From JAXMCK01 sp046349395 (lineage in GTDB: Bacteria; Pseudomonadota; Alphaproteobacteria; Geminicoccales; Geminicoccaceae): a stretch of 64,000 bases of DNA. Shown here one piece after another: positions 50,259 through 58,871 of this stretch; positions within the stretch are counted from its first letter, which is position 1, and each line of letters opens with the position of its first letter. The notes below the pieces were generated by a model that saw only the letters and a list, made by a program, of their open reading frames with translations, had not been told where the DNA came from and did no database searches. The translations under genes and the position numbers were made by a program. The DNA lies in the NCBI GenBank assembly GCA_046349395.1, contig JAXMCK010000003.1:930001-994000 (forward strand), written 5' to 3'.

Positions 50259-51214
50259 GCCTCGGCGAGTTCGAGTTCATCGACCGGCTTCTGAAGCCGC
50301 TGGCGAGTGCAGCACCCGGAGCCCTGTCTCTCGCCGACGATGCCGCCCTCGTCGATGTGCCGGACGGGCACCAACTCGTCGTCGCCAAGGACGCGATGGT
50401 CGAGGGGGTCCACTTCCTGCCGGGCGACCCGCCGGCCACCATCGCCCAGAAGCTCCTGCGGGTGAACTTGTCCGACCTCGCCGCCATGGGTGCCGAGCCG
50501 CTGGGCTACCTCACGGTGCTGGCCCGCCCGCCCCACCTCGCCGATGCGTGGCTCGAAGGCTTCGCAGCGGGTCTCGGCGCCGACCAGACTCTCTTCGGTT
50601 GCCACCTCCTCGGCGGCGACACCGTCTCCACGCCGGGCCCGCTGTCGCTGGCACTGACCATTCTCGGCACGGTTCCCCGCGGCCGAGCCCTGCTCCGCTC
50701 CGGTGCCCGGCCGGGCGACGATCTCTGGGTCTCGGGCGAGTTGGGCGACGCCGCTCTCGGGCTGCGCGTCCTCCGCGGTCTAGCCGTACCCGAAGACGTC
50801 GCTCTGGGATTGGTCGACCGCTACCGTGTCCCACGTCCGAGACTGGCGCTCGGCCGTGCCCTCCGGGGCCTGGCAACCGCGGCAATCGACGTCTCGGACG
50901 GACTGCTCGCCGATCTGGGCCACATCGCCTCGACCTCGAAGGTCGCCGCCACGCTGAACACGGCCTCCGTCCCCCTCTCGGACATGGCCGACGGCATCCC
51001 GGGTGCACTCGAGGCCGCGCTGACCGGCGGCGACGACTACGAGGTCCTCTTCACCGCACCTGCGGACCGCCGCGCCGACGTCGAGGCTGCCGGTCATACC
51101 GCGGCGACTTCGGTGACACGGATCGGCAGCATTGCGGAAGGCTCGGGCGTGACCGCCCTCGATGCGAAGGGTGCGATGATCCCGCTCCGACGCGCCGGCT
51201 GGCGGCATTTCTAG
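50255..51214 (+). CDS. thiL: thiamine-monophosphate kinase
   Basis: 319 residues from a TTG start overlapping the nusB stop. GGAGGAGG seven bases upstream supports it. Motifs are GEFEFIDRLLKPLA, SLADDAALVDVPDG, VAKDAMVEGVHFLPGDPP, LLRVNLSDLAAMGAEPLGY, LFGCHLLGGDT, AAIDVSDGLLADLGHI and LTGGDDYEVLF. It phosphorylates thiamine monophosphate to the active diphosphate. The TTG probably keeps expression coupled to nusB translation. Confidence 0.96.
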   Translation: MSLGEFEFIDRLLKPLASAAPGALSLADDAALVDVPDGHQLVVAKDAMVEGVHFLPGDPPATIAQKLLRVNLSDLAAMGAEPLGYLTVLARPPHLADAWLEGFAAGLGADQTLFGCHLLGGDTVSTPGPLSLALTILGTVPRGRALLRSGARPGDDLWVSGELGDAALGLRVLRGLAVPEDVALGLVDRYRVPRPRLALGRALRGLATAAIDVSDGLLADLGHIASTSKVAATLNTASVPLSDMADGIPGALEAALTGGDDYEVLFTAPADRRADVEAAGHTAATSVTRIGSIAEGSGVTALDAKGAMIPLRRAGWRHF

Positions 51215-51223
51215 GCCCGCATC

Positions 51224-51916
51224 GTGAAGCGTCTCGTCATCGTCCTGCAGGATGCCGAGGCACCGCCGGGCCTGATCGCCGAGGTCGCCGAGCAGCGGCG
51301 TTGTCGGGTCGATCTCGTCCCCGCCGCGGCTTTCGCGGCCGCAGAACTAGCCGATGCCGCGCTCGTCGTTCTAGGTGGGACGGCGAACGCCGACGACGAC
51401 AGCGGCAACCCGCACTTCGCAGCTCTTCTCCGCGTGCTTCGGGAACGCGCTGCCGCCGACCAGCCCGTACTTGGGCTGGGCCTTGGGGCCCAGTTGCTGG
51501 CACGAGCCCTGGGAGCCGCGGTCCACGCGGGCGGCGCCCAGGAGTTCGGCTATGTCGACCTCGTTCCGACGGAGGCGGCGAGCGCCGATCCTGTCCTGGC
51601 GAGTCTCGGAGCCGGCCTGCCCGTCATGGAGTGGCACCAGGATCGCCTGGACCTGCCGACAGAAGCTCGCCTCCTCGCGATCTGCCACCGCCACCGGCCA
51701 CAGGCCTTCGCCATCGGCCGCCACGTCTATGGCCTTCAGTTCCACCCGGGGGCTACTGCCGACATCGTGCGCCGTTGGGCCCGACTGCGCGGTGTGGAGA
51801 AGAACAACCCGGCCGTTCCGGTCAGGATCAGCGCCGAAATCGTGCGCCACCAGGAACGTTCCGAACGATTCGGCCGTGACCTAGTCGGCCGTTGGATCGA
51901 CCTCGCAAACGATTGA
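51224..51916 (+). CDS. class I glutamine amidotransferase-like protein without catalytic cysteine
   Basis: A 230-residue protein starting at GTG 10 bp after thiL. The flavodoxin-like GATase fold is visible: LVVLGGTANADDD and PVLGLGLGAQLLARALGA (81-98, where PVLGxCLGxQ is expected). Further on come MEWHQDRLDLP and VYGLQFHPGATADIV. The nucleophile position is Gly86 rather than Cys, and the triad Glu after FHP is Gly. Glutaminase activity is therefore unlikely. The rest is closest to GMP-synthase-like GATases of unknown role. Possible non-catalytic binding or regulatory function. Confidence 0.8.
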   Translation: MKRLVIVLQDAEAPPGLIAEVAEQRRCRVDLVPAAAFAAAELADAALVVLGGTANADDDSGNPHFAALLRVLRERAAADQPVLGLGLGAQLLARALGAAVHAGGAQEFGYVDLVPTEAASADPVLASLGAGLPVMEWHQDRLDLPTEARLLAICHRHRPQAFAIGRHVYGLQFHPGATADIVRRWARLRGVEKNNPAVPVRISAEIVRHQERSERFGRDLVGRWIDLAND

Positions 51917-51949
51917 CCCCCTCGCGCCCTAGCGGGGTACGTGCCGCTG

Positions 51950-51978
51950 TTCCAATCGCTCAACCTAAACGTTATATT
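51950..51978 (+). promoter_or_regulatory. AT-rich candidate promoter for the beta-helix gene
   Basis: An AT-rich island stands out in this GC-rich DNA. It contains TATATT (51973-51978) as a possible -10, with TTCCAA 17 bp upstream as a poor -35. It lies about 100 bp before the ATG at 52077. A weak GC stem (about 51919-51937) after the previous stop could separate the two units. Confidence 0.3.
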
Positions 51979-52076
51979 ATGTCTTGATGTTCATCTTGGG
52001 CGATAGCTCCGCGCCACCGCTCGACCGTTCCGGCCGAAGGGAGTCCGCAGGGGCGCGATAGCCGTGGAGCGTTCAT

Positions 52077-53594
52077 ATGCGCCGCCGACAGATGCTGGCC
52101 CTCGCCGCCACAGTACCTTTCTGGCGTTCGGCACGGGCCGACGAGCCCGCGGTGCCCGCCGACCTGCCGACCCCACGTCGGATGGTGCCCGCCGATCCCT
52201 GGTCGCTACGGACGGTCCTCTCGGGTGCTAGCTCCTACGGTCCTCTTCAACCGGGCGACCATGTCGTCCTCGCGGACGGCGTCTATGCCGGTCCGCCGAT
52301 CCGCTTCACGACCTCGGGCACCGAGTCCGATCCCATCGTGCTTCGCGCCGACACCAAGCTCGCAGCGAGCTTCAAGGTCCCGATGGGACTCAGGGCCGAT
52401 CACGTCTGGCTCTGGGGTCTCGACCTGACCGACGGGCAGAACGCCTACGCCGCGTCCATGGGCATCTTGCTGCGCGGCAAGGTGACGGTGGAGCCCTGCC
52501 AGCTCGCCTTCGACGGCACCGACTGCCGCTTCATGCGGGGTCGCATCTCCTGGACGAAACTGAAGGACAAAACGCGTGGGACGGCGCCTAACCGGCTGCA
52601 GGCCATCCAGGTCGCCAGCACGAGTTCGGGCTTCAGGTTCCTGCGCAACGAGGTGCAGTTCCGTGGTGTGCCATTGAAGAGCGAGATACCCTCGAACCTC
52701 ACCGGGTCGGGTGCGTACCTGGTCCGCCCGGTCGTGCTGCACATGCGGGCCGGAGGGGACTCCAACAACCGTGATGCCGAGGTCGCCTGGAACCTGTTCA
52801 AGGGTTGGCCGGGAGGCGACTGGTGGGACGGCGTGAAGAAGAGCCGTGGCTGGGGCAATCGGATCGGCTACGACAAGCTGATCAGGGGCACGGTCTTCTC
52901 GATCGGGGCGGACTACAACGACAGCGTCAATGCCCGCACGTCAGGCATCGACCTCCACCACAATGTGATCGTCGGCAACGGCGCCGACATGGATTTCGGT
53001 GGCATTCGAGCGGATGGGCAAGATCTCTGTTCTCTAAGGTTCAACACCAATCTCAGCGGCGACGGCATGCGGTTGCGGGTCGCCCAGAATTGGCTGATCG
53101 TCGGCAATACCATCCGCAGTCCGGCACGCGGCCTCTACGGCGTGTACGGCAGGGGTCACCAGTACATCGGCAATTATTCCGAGGTCCCGCTCGCGGTCCG
53201 CTCGGGCAACTGCACCAACGAGTCGATCAACCCCTTTCCGGCGACCAAGAAGGCTTGGGTCGCCACCGGCTACCCCGACGCTCAGGGCTGGCCACGTCCG
53301 ACCTGTGCCGGCAACCGCTTCATCGGCAATCGGGGACCGCTGTTCGTCGGCTGGGACCAGTGGGGCGATTCCCACGCAGCACTGGTCTCCGGCACGGAGA
53401 TCTACGGTCACATGGCCGCGTCGGGAGAACCAAGGACGGCGTTCGACGGCGTCGATCTCGTCGACATGGGCTACACCGTCGGCGACACGCTGATCTCGGA
53501 TACCATTCCCGAGGGCGTCACCGTCCCTGAAGCGGTCGAGTTGGCGGAGTCCGACGTCGGCCCCGATTCCGACGCGAAAATGCCGGCAAGCTGA
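52077..53594 (+). CDS. secreted right-handed beta-helix protein, polysaccharide-lyase-like
   Basis: A 505-residue protein with a short arginine-rich (Tat-like) signal (MRRRQMLALAATVPFWRSARA). The N-terminal repeat LQPGDHVVLADGVYAGPPIRFTTSGTESDPIVLRADT is the opening typical of PL6-type (chondroitinase B/alginate lyase) beta-helices. Coil-like repeats follow (LRNEVQFRG, HHNVIVGNGADMDFGG, VGNTIRSPARGLYGVYG, GNRFIGNRGPLF). It may cleave or bind an acidic polysaccharide such as the EPS made by the neighbouring cluster. Active-site residues could not be assigned confidently. It stands alone with its own AT-rich upstream region. Confidence 0.7.
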   Translation: MRRRQMLALAATVPFWRSARADEPAVPADLPTPRRMVPADPWSLRTVLSGASSYGPLQPGDHVVLADGVYAGPPIRFTTSGTESDPIVLRADTKLAASFKVPMGLRADHVWLWGLDLTDGQNAYAASMGILLRGKVTVEPCQLAFDGTDCRFMRGRISWTKLKDKTRGTAPNRLQAIQVASTSSGFRFLRNEVQFRGVPLKSEIPSNLTGSGAYLVRPVVLHMRAGGDSNNRDAEVAWNLFKGWPGGDWWDGVKKSRGWGNRIGYDKLIRGTVFSIGADYNDSVNARTSGIDLHHNVIVGNGADMDFGGIRADGQDLCSLRFNTNLSGDGMRLRVAQNWLIVGNTIRSPARGLYGVYGRGHQYIGNYSEVPLAVRSGNCTNESINPFPATKKAWVATGYPDAQGWPRPTCAGNRFIGNRGPLFVGWDQWGDSHAALVSGTEIYGHMAASGEPRTAFDGVDLVDMGYTVGDTLISDTIPEGVTVPEAVELAESDVGPDSDAKMPAS

Positions 53595-53736
53595 GCACGG
53601 CCGCCGGCTGCGGTAACGGGGCTCTCCGCGATCCTCACGACGCCGCAATGATGACGTGAGCCTGTCGACTTGGCTGCGGCGCCGTCGCACAAGCGAGTTG
53701 CCGGCACTGTGACCGGTGCAGCAGCGGAGGCGTTCG

Positions 53737-54954
53737 ATGCGGCGTCGGTCCATCCTGGAGTTTGCGGCAGGCGTGCCATTGGTCGGCCTCCTGAGTTCGG
53801 CGCCCGCGGGCGCCGCGACGGTATTGCCATCCGGTGTCGTGTACGTGCAGACGAATGCCCGGGCTGGCGGCGCGAATGCAGTGCTTGCCTACCGGCGCGA
53901 CAGCGCGGGCCGACTGAGCACCTTGCCAGGCTCGCCGTTCCGCACCGGCGGCACCGGCTTTGGCGATCCGCAGGCTGGAGCCGGCGCCTTCGATTCCGAT
54001 CAGAACGTCATGATCGACCGGGTACGGCGCCTGCTGTTCACCGTGAATGGTGGCTCGAACACGGTCGCGGTCTTCCGAATCGGGCCAACGGGAGCGCTGA
54101 CGCCGGTGCCGGGCTCACCCTTTCCGTCGGGCGGCCGCAATCCGGTAGGAGTTGGGCTACGCGGCGACCGGCTCATCGTCGTCAACAAGGACGCCGACCT
54201 CCGCCAACCCACGAGCGGCCGGCCGAGCTATGTCGCACTTCGAATCCGCAGCGACGGCGGGTTGCAGCCGCTCGCCAACAGCACCGTCACCCTGCCGGAG
54301 AACGCCTCGCCGACCCAGCCGCTGACGACCAACGCAGGCCGGTTCTTCTTCGGCTGCCAATTCCGCGGCGCCGGTCCGATCGACGTGCTGTCGCTGGGCG
54401 CCGGCGGTCTCGTCCGTGTCGGCGGAGTCCCGGTCCCGGTTCACGGCAGCGTGACGAGCGATCAAAATCGAATGCCGCTCGGCATGTGGGCCCATCCCAC
54501 CAGTCGCGTCCTCTATGTCGGGCTTCCGAACGTCAGCCGCCTCGCCGTCTTCTCGTGGGACACCAACGGCCGCCTCACCTTCCTGCGCTCGGTGGCCAGC
54601 GCCGGCTCGGCCATTTGCTGGCTCATCGGCAACCGGTCCGGCAGCCGCCTCTACGGGTCGGACACCGGCAGCCGAGAGATCTCCGTCTACGACACCAGCA
54701 ATGCGGCCAATCCGGTCGAGATCCAGACGGTGACCTTGAAGGGAACGGGCCTGCCGTTCCAGCTGACGCTGAGCCCCGACGGCGGCTGGCTCTATGTGGT
54801 TGCACAGCGTGTCTCGAACGCCCGCCCGACCTCGGCGAACGCGCTGCACGTCCTGCGTGTCGCATCGAACGGCCGCCTCACCGAGGTCGCCAGTTCACCG
54901 ACGGTGCTGCCGATCGCCACCGGCGACCGGCCGCAAGGAGTGGCCGCCCTCTGA
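53737..54954 (+). CDS. secreted seven-bladed beta-propeller (lactonase/YbhE-like)
   Basis: A 405-residue protein with a Tat-type signal (MRRRSILEFAAGVPLVGLLSSAPAGA). GGAGG lies six bases before the chosen ATG. It shows repeating propeller blades: VYVQTNARAGGANAVLAYRRDSAGRLSTLPGSPF, LLFTVNGGSNTVAVFRIGPTGALTPVPGSPFPSG, VLYVGLPNVSRLAVFSWDTNGRL and GWLYVVAQ. The pattern resembles the 6-phosphogluconolactonase/YncE family, but with an exported location the natural substrate is unknown. It follows the beta-helix gene by 142 bp. Its stop is 6 bp from the convergent aroG stop. Confidence 0.75.
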   Translation: MRRRSILEFAAGVPLVGLLSSAPAGAATVLPSGVVYVQTNARAGGANAVLAYRRDSAGRLSTLPGSPFRTGGTGFGDPQAGAGAFDSDQNVMIDRVRRLLFTVNGGSNTVAVFRIGPTGALTPVPGSPFPSGGRNPVGVGLRGDRLIVVNKDADLRQPTSGRPSYVALRIRSDGGLQPLANSTVTLPENASPTQPLTTNAGRFFFGCQFRGAGPIDVLSLGAGGLVRVGGVPVPVHGSVTSDQNRMPLGMWAHPTSRVLYVGLPNVSRLAVFSWDTNGRLTFLRSVASAGSAICWLIGNRSGSRLYGSDTGSREISVYDTSNAANPVEIQTVTLKGTGLPFQLTLSPDGGWLYVVAQRVSNARPTSANALHVLRVASNGRLTEVASSPTVLPIATGDRPQGVAAL

Positions 54955-54960
54955 GCGGAT

Positions 54961-56337
54961 TCAGCTCGCGACGCGCAGGGCCTCGCGCTCGTCCTTTAAC
55001 GCCCGCGCCATGAGGAAGGCCAGCTCGAGGCTCTGCTGCGCGTTCAGCCGCGGGTCGCAGTAGGTGTGGTAGCGGTCCTTCAGCGCCGCGTCCGTAATCG
55101 CCTGCGCGCCACCGGTGCATTCGGTCACGTCCTGGCCGGTCATCTCGAGATGGATGCCGCCGGCATGGGTGCCTTCCGCCTTGTGGACGGCGAAGAAGCT
55201 CCGGACCTCGCTCAGGATGCGGTCGAACGGCCGCGTCTTGTAGCCCGAGGTCGCCTTGATCGTGTTGCCGTGCATGGGATCGCAGGTCCACACGACCGAT
55301 CTGCCCTCGCGCTCGATGGCCCGGATCAGCTGCGGCAGATGCCGCTCGACCTTGTCCCAGCCCATGCGGCTGATGATCGTGAGGCGCCCGGGCTCGTTCT
55401 GCGGGTTCAGCACGTCGCAAAGGCGCAGCAGGTCCTCGGCCGGCATGGTCGGCCCGGCCTTCACGCCCAGCGGATTGCCCACACCGCGGCAGAACTCGAC
55501 ATGGGCTCCGTCGAGCTGGCGCGTGCGGTCGCCGATCCAGATCAGGTGTGCGGAGGTGTCGTACCAGCGGCCCGTGGTCGAATCGATCCGGGTCATCGCC
55601 TGCTCGAAGCCGAGCAGCAAAGCCTCGTGGCTGGTATAGAAGTTGGTCCGCGTGATCTCGGGCGTGTTCAGGTCGGACACGCCGCAGGCCTGCATGAACT
55701 GCAGCGCCTCGCCGATCCGGTCGGCGAAATCGCGGTACTTCTCCGCCGTCGGGCTCTTGTCGACGAAGCCCAGCGTCCACTGGTGGACGCGGGTCAACGA
55801 CGCGTATCCGCCCTGGGTGAACGCGCGCAGCAGGTTCAGTGTGGCGGCGGCCTGGCTGTAGGCCTGCAGCTGCCGGTGCGGATCGGGCTCGCGCGAGGTG
55901 GCGTCGAACTCGATCGCGTTCACGATGTCGCCGCGGTAGCTCGGCAGTTCCACATCGCCGACCACCTCGGTGCCGGACGACCGCGGCTTCGCGAACTGGC
56001 CCGCCATCCGGCCGAGCTTCACGACCGGCATGCCGGCGCCGAAGGTCAGCACGACCGCCATCTGCAGCAGCACGCGCAGCGTGTCGCGGATCTTGTCGGC
56101 CTGGAAGTCGGCGAACGCCTCCGCACAGTCGCCACCCTGGAGGACGAACGCCTTGCCGGCAGCGACGTCGGCCAGCCTTTCGCGAAGGGCCCGGCATTCG
56201 CCCGCGAAGACCAGCGGCGGATAGGTGGCGAGCTTGCCCTCGACGTCCTTCAGCACCGCCTGATCGGCGTAGACCGGCATCTGCTGCACCGGTCGGTTGC
56301 GCCAGCTGTCCGGCGTCCAGTCGCGAGGCATCGTCAT
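54961..56337 (-). CDS. aroG: class II (plant-type) 3-deoxy-7-phosphoheptulonate synthase
   Basis: A 458-residue enzyme starting near WTPDSWRNRPVQQMPVY. It has PPLVFAGECRALRERLADVAAGKAFVLQGGDCAEAF, the metal-site Cys region QGGDC, NPLGVKAGPTMPAEDLLRLCDVLNPQNEPGRLT, and WTCDPMHGNT. It condenses phosphoenolpyruvate and erythrose-4-phosphate, the first step of aromatic amino-acid synthesis. The start may be ATG 56337 or ATG 56331 (AGGA spacing fits the latter better). No leader peptide or attenuator is evident upstream. gor lies 26 bp before it on the same strand. Confidence 0.95.
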   Translation of the reverse strand: MTMPRDWTPDSWRNRPVQQMPVYADQAVLKDVEGKLATYPPLVFAGECRALRERLADVAAGKAFVLQGGDCAEAFADFQADKIRDTLRVLLQMAVVLTFGAGMPVVKLGRMAGQFAKPRSSGTEVVGDVELPSYRGDIVNAIEFDATSREPDPHRQLQAYSQAAATLNLLRAFTQGGYASLTRVHQWTLGFVDKSPTAEKYRDFADRIGEALQFMQACGVSDLNTPEITRTNFYTSHEALLLGFEQAMTRIDSTTGRWYDTSAHLIWIGDRTRQLDGAHVEFCRGVGNPLGVKAGPTMPAEDLLRLCDVLNPQNEPGRLTIISRMGWDKVERHLPQLIRAIEREGRSVVWTCDPMHGNTIKATSGYKTRPFDRILSEVRSFFAVHKAEGTHAGGIHLEMTGQDVTECTGGAQAITDAALKDRYHTYCDPRLNAQQSLELAFLMARALKDEREALRVAS

Positions 56338-56363
56338 CTTCCTTCTTCGCGTCGATCCGGCGG

Positions 56364-57755
56364 TCAGGCCACCGGTTGGTACATGGTCACGAACTCTTCG
56401 GCGGCGGTGGGGTGCAGGGCCACCGTCTCGTCGAAGCAGCGCTTGGTGGCACCCGCCGTCAGGGCGACGGCGAAGCCCTGGATGATCTCCGCCGCGTCCG
56501 CCCCTACCATGTGGCAGCCGAGTACACGGTCGGTGGACTTGTCCACAACCAGCTTCATCATCGTCCGCTGCTCGCCCAGCGCCACGGTCTGCAGCAGCGG
56601 CCGGAACTTGGTCCGGTAGACGACGACGTCGTGCCCGGCCGCCCGCGCCGCTGCCTCGCTCATGCCCACGGCCGAAGCCTCGGGCAGGGAGAAGATCGCG
56701 GTCGGCGTGGTCGCGTAGAGCACTCGCTGCGTCGTGTCGTTGTAGAGCCGCTCGGCCAGCGCCCGGCCCTCGGCGATGGCGATCGGCGTCAGGTCGTAGG
56801 CCCCGGCATTGATATGCTGCCCCGTATGGTCGGAGCAGTCGCCGACGGCGTAGATGCCGGGGACGTTGCTGGCATAGCTCGCATCGACCTTGATGGCACC
56901 GGTAGCCGTCGTGAGCACGCCCAGCCCGTCGAGACCCAGCCCCCGCGTGTTCGGGATCGGAGCGCGGCCCGTCGCATAGATCGCGAGGTCGGCTTCGATC
57001 ACACCCTTGTCGGTCAAGATCCGTACGCCGTCCGCCGTGCGCTCGACGGCGGTGATCCCACGGTTGCCCTCGACCTTGAGGCCGTGCGCCGTGAGTTGGC
57101 CCGTCAGCTCGGCGCGCAGGTCATCATCGAAGCCGCGCAAGGGCGTGTCACCGCGCAGGACCATGCTGGTCTCGGCCCCCAGCACGCTGAAGATGCTGGC
57201 GAACTCGACCCCGATATAGCCGCCGCCGACGATCGCGACCCGCTTCGGGAAGTCGTAGACGTCCTCCAGCACATGGTCCGACGTGAGGGTCAGCTCGATC
57301 CCCGGGACCTCCGGCAGACTCGGCCGGCCGCCGACGGCGATGAGCACCGCCTTCGTCAGGAAGCTCTCCCCGCCCGCTTCGATCCGAAAGCCCTCGTCAG
57401 AGCGCCCTTCGATCCGCGCCCGGTGCGGCACCACCGTGACGCCGGATCGCTCCAGCAGTTGGAGATAGATGCCGTTGAGCCGTGCGATCTCTTTGTTCCG
57501 GCCTTCCAGCAGCGCCCGGAAGTCCAACGTCTCGGCACCGGAACTCCAGCCGTAGCCCCTGGCCCAGCCGAACACCTCCTTGAAGTGCGCGCCGTAGTGC
57601 ATGAGCTTCTTCGGCACGCAGCCGCGGATCACGCAGGTCCCACCGACCCGGCTCGCCTCGGCGATCGCGACGCGGGCGCCATGGGACGCGGCGCGCCGCG
57701 CACAGGCCACGCCGCCGGAGCCGCCACCGATCACGAACAGGTCGAGTTCAGCCAT
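56364..57755 (-). CDS. gor: glutathione-disulfide reductase
   Basis: A 463-residue flavoprotein. The FAD motif is LFVIGGGSGGVACARRAASHGARVAI. The redox-active disulfide is GGTCVIRGCVPKK (two Cys five apart). The NAD(P) motif is VAIVGGGYIGVEFASIFSVLG. The dimer-interface catalytic His-Glu is in CFDETVALHPTAAEEFVTMYQP. It keeps glutathione reduced using NADPH. ATG 57755 is preferred to the GTG one codon upstream. It is divergent from the Ldh2 gene across 104 bp and close to aroG downstream. Confidence 0.95.
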   Translation of the reverse strand: MAELDLFVIGGGSGGVACARRAASHGARVAIAEASRVGGTCVIRGCVPKKLMHYGAHFKEVFGWARGYGWSSGAETLDFRALLEGRNKEIARLNGIYLQLLERSGVTVVPHRARIEGRSDEGFRIEAGGESFLTKAVLIAVGGRPSLPEVPGIELTLTSDHVLEDVYDFPKRVAIVGGGYIGVEFASIFSVLGAETSMVLRGDTPLRGFDDDLRAELTGQLTAHGLKVEGNRGITAVERTADGVRILTDKGVIEADLAIYATGRAPIPNTRGLGLDGLGVLTTATGAIKVDASYASNVPGIYAVGDCSDHTGQHINAGAYDLTPIAIAEGRALAERLYNDTTQRVLYATTPTAIFSLPEASAVGMSEAAARAAGHDVVVYRTKFRPLLQTVALGEQRTMMKLVVDKSTDRVLGCHMVGADAAEIIQGFAVALTAGATKRCFDETVALHPTAAEEFVTMYQPVA

Positions 57756-57859
57756 CACCGGATCTCTGCCACCGCGTCCGCCGCGCGGAGCGCGTGTGTA
57801 TAGGGGAGCAGGGGCGAGGGCTCAACGCGCTCCTGCCGCAAGCAGCGGAGAGATGTAGC

Positions 57860-58861
57860 ATGGACGGTACCGTCACGCTCGACCTCGTGACCGCCCGCGA
57901 TCTCTGCCGGCGGGCCGCCCTGGCCGCCGGCGCCACCGAGGCCGCCGCCGGATCCATCGCCGATGCCGCCGTCGCCGCCGAGGCCTCCGGCCGGCCGACA
58001 CTCGGTCTCGGCCATTTCATGGATTACTTGGATGCTTTCCGGGCCGGCCGCATCGACGGGCGCGCTACTCCGGAGCTGACCCGTCCGGTACCCGCCGTCA
58101 TCCTCTCGGACGCCCGAGGCGGCGTCGCCCATCTCGGATTCGACCTCGCCCTCGACGATCTGGTGGTCACCGCGAAGAGCCTCGGCCTCGCCTTGTTCGC
58201 CCAGCGCAACGCCTACACCTGCGGTGAGCTCGGCTGGTTCGCCTGCCGCGTCGCCGAGGCCGGGCTCCTGTCGCTCGCCGCCACCAACAGCCCACCCTTG
58301 ATGGCCGGCTCCGGCACGACCCGGCCCGTTTTCGGCACCAACCCCATCGCCCTCGCCGCCCCGCAGGCTGACGGCCCACCGCTCCTGATCGACCAGTCGT
58401 CGAGTGCGACGGCCTACGTGAATGTCCGCCGCGCCGCCCAGGAGGGACGCTCCATCCCCGAAGGCTGGGCCGTCGACGACGAGGGCCGCCCGACGACCGA
58501 CCCGCACGCCGCCATGAACGGGGCCCTGCTACCCTTCGGCGGTGCCCGTGGCGGCAACATCGCCCTGCTCGTCGAAGTTCTCACCGCCGGCCTCTGCGGC
58601 GGCAACTGGTCCCTCGACGCCCCGCCGATCGGCACCGGCGACGCCTGTCCGGCCGTCAGCCTCTTCGTCCTCGCCATCGACCCAGGCCCGATCACGCCGG
58701 ACTTCTCCGAACGACTCCAGGCCCAACTCCATCGCCTGGCCGAGACCTACGGCGTCCACATCCCCGGCCGAAACAAGGCGGCGTCCCGTGAAAAGGCGAG
58801 GGCCGAGGGCATCACCGTGCCCTCGGCCCTGCTGCGACGACTCGAAGGCGGGATCGGCTGA
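57860..58861 (+). CDS. malate/L-lactate dehydrogenase family (Ldh2) oxidoreductase
   Basis: A 333-residue NAD(P)-dependent dehydrogenase of the second malate/lactate family (YlbC/ComC/YiaK type). It is distinct from the Rossmann malate dehydrogenases. Landmarks are GRPTLGLGHFMDYLDAFRAG, ILSDARGGVAHLGFDLALDD, AATNSPPLMAGSGTTRPVFGTNPIALAAP, GWAVDDEGRPTTDPHAAMNGALLPFGGARGGNIALLVEVL and the closing IPGRNKAASREKARAEGI. It would interconvert a 2-oxo and a 2-hydroxy acid; the substrate is not certain. GGAGAG lies seven bases before the ATG. Its stop and that of the convergent gabD lie in a short palindrome. Confidence 0.85.
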   Translation: MDGTVTLDLVTARDLCRRAALAAGATEAAAGSIADAAVAAEASGRPTLGLGHFMDYLDAFRAGRIDGRATPELTRPVPAVILSDARGGVAHLGFDLALDDLVVTAKSLGLALFAQRNAYTCGELGWFACRVAEAGLLSLAATNSPPLMAGSGTTRPVFGTNPIALAAPQADGPPLLIDQSSSATAYVNVRRAAQEGRSIPEGWAVDDEGRPTTDPHAAMNGALLPFGGARGGNIALLVEVLTAGLCGGNWSLDAPPIGTGDACPAVSLFVLAIDPGPITPDFSERLQAQLHRLAETYGVHIPGRNKAASREKARAEGITVPSALLRRLEGGIG

Positions 58862-58871
58862 GCCCGCTCAG
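58858..58871. other. 14-bp palindrome containing both convergent stop codons
   Basis: CTGAGC-CC-GCTCAG (58858-58871) holds the TGA of the Ldh2 gene and the TCA (reverse TGA) of gabD. The six-base arms are perfect. Part of this symmetry follows automatically from two opposed TGA stops; the flanking CG/GC pairs do not. Confidence 0.5.

Noticed and set aside
51941..51970. tRNA T-loop-like string near GTTCCAATC
   Set aside because: No acceptor stem, anticodon arm or D arm can be built around it.
54951..54964. Palindrome at the propeller/aroG convergent end
   Set aside because: Only 4-bp arms (CTGA/TCAG); mostly explained by two opposed TGA stops, so not listed as a feature on its own.
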